Positions 61,829 to 64,000 of a stretch of 64,000 nt of DNA are shown here, in pieces. Each line of letters starts with the position of its first letter. The stretch's first letter is position 1. Under the pieces are notes generated by a model that was not told the origin of the DNA, made no database searches, and worked only from the letters and a program-made list of their open reading frames with translations. A program made the translations under genes and the position numbers. This DNA is from Castellaniella sp040276065 (GTDB taxonomy: Bacteria; Pseudomonadota; Gammaproteobacteria; Burkholderiales; Burkholderiaceae_B), in contig NZ_JBELOI010000005.1 of NCBI RefSeq assembly GCF_040276065.1, forward strand, positions 1-64,000, written 5' to 3'.

Positions 61829-63562
61829 ATGGAAGCCATCTTTCTTGCATATATTGCGCCGATCATGTTCGGCACCCTGGTGTTCCTGTTGCTGTTGGGC
61901 TTTCCGGTGGCCTTTGCCCTCGCAGCCAACGGTATTCTCTACGGCCTGATCGGCATCGAGATGGGCTTGCTGTCGCCGGCGCTGTTCCAGGCCTTGCCGC
62001 AGCGTGTGTTCGGCGTCATGTCTAATGAGTCTCTGCTCGCCGTGCCGTTCTTCACCTTCATGGGCCTGATCCTCGAGCGCTCCGGCATGGCCGAGGACTT
62101 GCTCGAGACCATCGGTCAGTTGTTCGGCCCCCTGCGCGGCGGGCTGGCGATCGCGGTGATTCTAGTGGGTGCCATGCTGGCGGCCACGACCGGCGTGGTC
62201 TCGGCCTCGGTGATTTCGATGGGCCTGATCTCGCTGCCCATCATGCTGCGCTACGGCTACGACCGAAGGCTGGCCTCCGGGGTCATCGCGGCCTCGGGCA
62301 CCTTGTCGCAGATCATCCCGCCCTCGCTGGTGTTGATCGTGCTCGCCGACCAGCTCGGCCGCTCGATCGGCGACATGTACAAGGGCGCCTTCCTGCCTGG
62401 CTTTGCGCTCACCGGCCTGTATATCCTGTATGTCGTGGCGGTGTCCTTCTTGAAGCCCAAGGCCGCGCCGGCGATCCCGCCCGAGGCGCGCACCTTTGTC
62501 GAGCCCAACGGCGGCCACGGCATTCCCTCGCTGCTGGTGTTGATGGCGCTGTCGGTGGCGGTGGCGGTGGCGGGCGTCGAGGTCCTGCTGCCGGACAATG
62601 TGCACGTTGATGAACTGATCGTCACCAGCATCCTGGTCTGGGGCGTCACGGCTTTCGTACTCGCGCTGGTCAACAAGGTCCTGCGCCTGGGACTGCTCTC
62701 CAAGATCGCGGAACGGGTCACTTTTGTGCTGATTCCGCCGCTGGCGCTGATCTTTCTGGTTCTGGGCACGATCTTCATCGGTGTGGCCACGCCCACCGAG
62801 GGCGGCGCCATGGGCGCGGTCGGCGCGCTGATCATGGCGCTCATCAAGCGCCGCCTGAACTGGTCGCTGCTGCGCCAGGCCATGGACACGACGACGACCC
62901 TGACTTGTTTCGTGGTGTTCATCCTGATCGGCTCGTCGGTGTTCAGCCTGACCTTCCGCGGCGTCAACGGCGATCTGTGGGTCGAGCACCTGCTGATCGG
63001 CCTGCCGGGCGGCGAGATGGGGTTCCTGATCGTGGTCAGTATTCTGACCTTTGCGCTGGCGTTCTTCCTGGATTTTTTCGAGCTGGCCTTCATCATCGTG
63101 CCGCTGCTCGGGCCGGTCGCCGAGAAGATGGGCATCGACCTGATCTGGTTCGGCGTGCTGTTGGCGGTCAATATGCAGACGTCCTTCATGCATCCACCCT
63201 TCGGCTTTGCGCTGTTCTATCTGCGTTCCGTGGCGCCAAAGGAGGATTACATCGACAAGGTCACCGGCCAACCCATCGCCAAGGTGACGACCGGCCAGAT
63301 CTACTGGGGATCCATTCCCTTCATCGTGATCCAGCTCTTCATGGTCGCGATGGTCCTGCTGTATCCCAGCATGGTCACGCACTACAAGGCCGACCGGCCC
63401 AAGGTCGACATCGAGAACATCGAGATCGACGTGGGGACCTTCTCGGGCTATGGCACCGGCAGCTACGGCGATGGATCGGCGGCGGGGGCCTATGGTCCGG
63501 ACGTTGGTTCGGATGCGGGCGGCACCCCGTCGGATCAGGAATTGAACAACATGTTCAAGTAG
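61829..63562 (+). CDS. TRAP transporter large permease (DctM family, long form)
   Basis: 577 residues, longer than the standard 430 because of an insertion of about 100 residues in the middle (around 210-310) and a Gly/Ser/Tyr-rich C-terminal tail (SGYGTGSYGDGSAAGAYGP). Core blocks include ATTGVVSASVISMG, SGTLSQIIPPSLVLIVLADQ and MQTSFMHPPFGFALFYL. Long forms go with TakP-type binding proteins. ATG 61829 follows the DctQ stop by 4 bp. Confidence 0.92.
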   Translation: MEAIFLAYIAPIMFGTLVFLLLLGFPVAFALAANGILYGLIGIEMGLLSPALFQALPQRVFGVMSNESLLAVPFFTFMGLILERSGMAEDLLETIGQLFGPLRGGLAIAVILVGAMLAATTGVVSASVISMGLISLPIMLRYGYDRRLASGVIAASGTLSQIIPPSLVLIVLADQLGRSIGDMYKGAFLPGFALTGLYILYVVAVSFLKPKAAPAIPPEARTFVEPNGGHGIPSLLVLMALSVAVAVAGVEVLLPDNVHVDELIVTSILVWGVTAFVLALVNKVLRLGLLSKIAERVTFVLIPPLALIFLVLGTIFIGVATPTEGGAMGAVGALIMALIKRRLNWSLLRQAMDTTTTLTCFVVFILIGSSVFSLTFRGVNGDLWVEHLLIGLPGGEMGFLIVVSILTFALAFFLDFFELAFIIVPLLGPVAEKMGIDLIWFGVLLAVNMQTSFMHPPFGFALFYLRSVAPKEDYIDKVTGQPIAKVTTGQIYWGSIPFIVIQLFMVAMVLLYPSMVTHYKADRPKVDIENIEIDVGTFSGYGTGSYGDGSAAGAYGPDVGSDAGGTPSDQELNNMFK

Positions 63563-63570
63563 CTGGACTG

Positions 63571-63602
63571 GGGCGCGGCGGAGCGGCCGCCCCGCCCCGG
63601 GG
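63571..63602. terminator. GC-rich inverted repeat between convergent genes
   Basis: GGGGCG near 63571 pairs with CGCCCC near 63595, with an inner CGGC/GCCG pairing, in the 42-bp gap between the convergent TRAP permease and EAL genes. It may end both transcripts, but no T-run is present. Confidence 0.4.
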
Positions 63603-63604
63603 CT

Positions 63605-64000
63605 TCATGACGGTGCGCGGCGCTTGCGCACACAGTCCAGCCAGGCGTCGATCGGCATGGGTCGCGCCATCAGATAGCCTTGCAGCGCATCGCAATCGTG
63701 CTGGAACAGGAAGTCGGCCTGGGGCTGGGTTTCGACGCCCTCGGCCACCACCTGCAGTCCGAGCTGTTCGGCCATGGCCAGGATCAGTTGCGCGATGGCC
63801 ATGCTGTCGGGGTCGTTCGGGATGTCCTGAACGAGGCTCTTGTCGATCTTGAGTTCGTAGAGGGGCACGCGCTTGAGGCTGGCCAGATTCGAGTAGCCCG
63901 TGCCGAAGTCGTCGACGGAAAAGCGGATGCCCAACCGGGTGATCTCGTCCAGGCGTTGCATGGTGGCGTGGGCGTCGCGGATCAGGACGCCTTCGGTGAT
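63605..64000 (-). CDS. EAL-domain c-di-GMP phosphodiesterase, C-terminal part
   Basis: The frame is open to the window end, so the 5' part is missing. The visible 131 residues are the end of an EAL domain: ITEGVLIRDAHAT, FSVDDFGTGYSNL (catalytic Asp-Asp), LKIDKSLV (Lys) and VVAEGVET (Glu), then QGYLMARPMP. All visible catalytic residues are intact. N-terminal sensory or GGDEF domains may lie outside the window. Confidence 0.93.
   Translation of the reverse strand: MTEGVLIRDAHATMQRLDEITRLGIRFSVDDFGTGYSNLASLKRVPLYELKIDKSLVQDIPNDPDSMAIAQLILAMAEQLGLQVVAEGVETQPQADFLFQHDCDALQGYLMARPMPIDAWLDCVRKRRAPS

Overview
The window reads as a high-GC betaproteobacterium of the Burkholderiales, most likely the Alcaligenaceae. 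The evidence is the core run tRNA-Phe / hemA / prfA / prmC / grxD, abundant TRAP transporters, a GTP-type PEP carboxykinase and an HpaR-type MarR regulator. It divides into a horizontally acquired island (1 to about 22435) and chromosome-like sequence (about 22436 to 64000).

Island, 1-22435. Reading left to right: a truncated TIR-domain gene (64-519, minus); a complete-looking Ec86/Sen2-type retron on the minus strand (predicted msr-msd RNA about 2711-2876, NDT-like effector 1761-2690, reverse transcriptase 863-1771); a Tn5053/Tn402-family mercury-resistance transposon bounded by 25-bp inverted repeats (3099-12153; tniABQR plus merR/TPCADE); an invertase-like serine recombinase (12225-12794) with a PaeR7I-like type II restriction-modification pair (12804-15287); a Gabija-like pair of OLD-family ATPase/TOPRIM nuclease and UvrD-like helicase (15345-19459); an IS3-family element (19502-20819) abutting the tail of an IS21-family element (20820-21053); and a tyrosine integrase (21196-22305). 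The island ends in a 3' fragment of tRNA-Val(CAC) at 22387-22435, the predicted attachment site. It is therefore a defence island that has also taken up mercury resistance. The mer transposon sits about 70 bp upstream of the recombinase gene, as expected of res-hunting Tn5053 relatives.

22550-30262. A four-gene minus-strand operon encodes an outer-membrane TPR/barrel protein, a periplasmic FecR-domain protein, a CHASE2-class III cyclase and an MscS-like channel with a cyclic-nucleotide-binding domain. A CpdA-like cyclic nucleotide phosphodiesterase is divergent from it. Together they look like a self-contained cAMP synthesis/response/degradation module connected to the envelope.

30442-46691. 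pckG, an arylsulfatase, and a LysR regulator divergent from a sugar-acid-type catabolic operon (2-hydroxyacid dehydrogenase, enolase-superfamily dehydratase, Fe-dependent alcohol dehydrogenase, TRAP DctPQM). Then come SYLF, DUF2478 and BOF-domain proteins, an MFS transporter with a translationally coupled 41-aa membrane peptide, a TetR remnant and a MaoC-type hydratase.

46781-64000. An alpha/beta hydrolase; an ECF sigma/anti-sigma pair with a secreted-repeat protein; a TetR/SDR divergent pair with tandem palindromic operators; tRNA-Phe; the hemA-prfA-prmC-grxD core; an HD-GYP phosphodiesterase; two MFS exporters; an HpaR-like regulator; a TakP-like TRAP system; and the C-terminal part of an EAL protein cut by the window end.

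All calls come from reading the sequence and recalled family knowledge; no database search was run. Start codons were moved from the longest open frame where a ribosome-binding site or family length argued for it.
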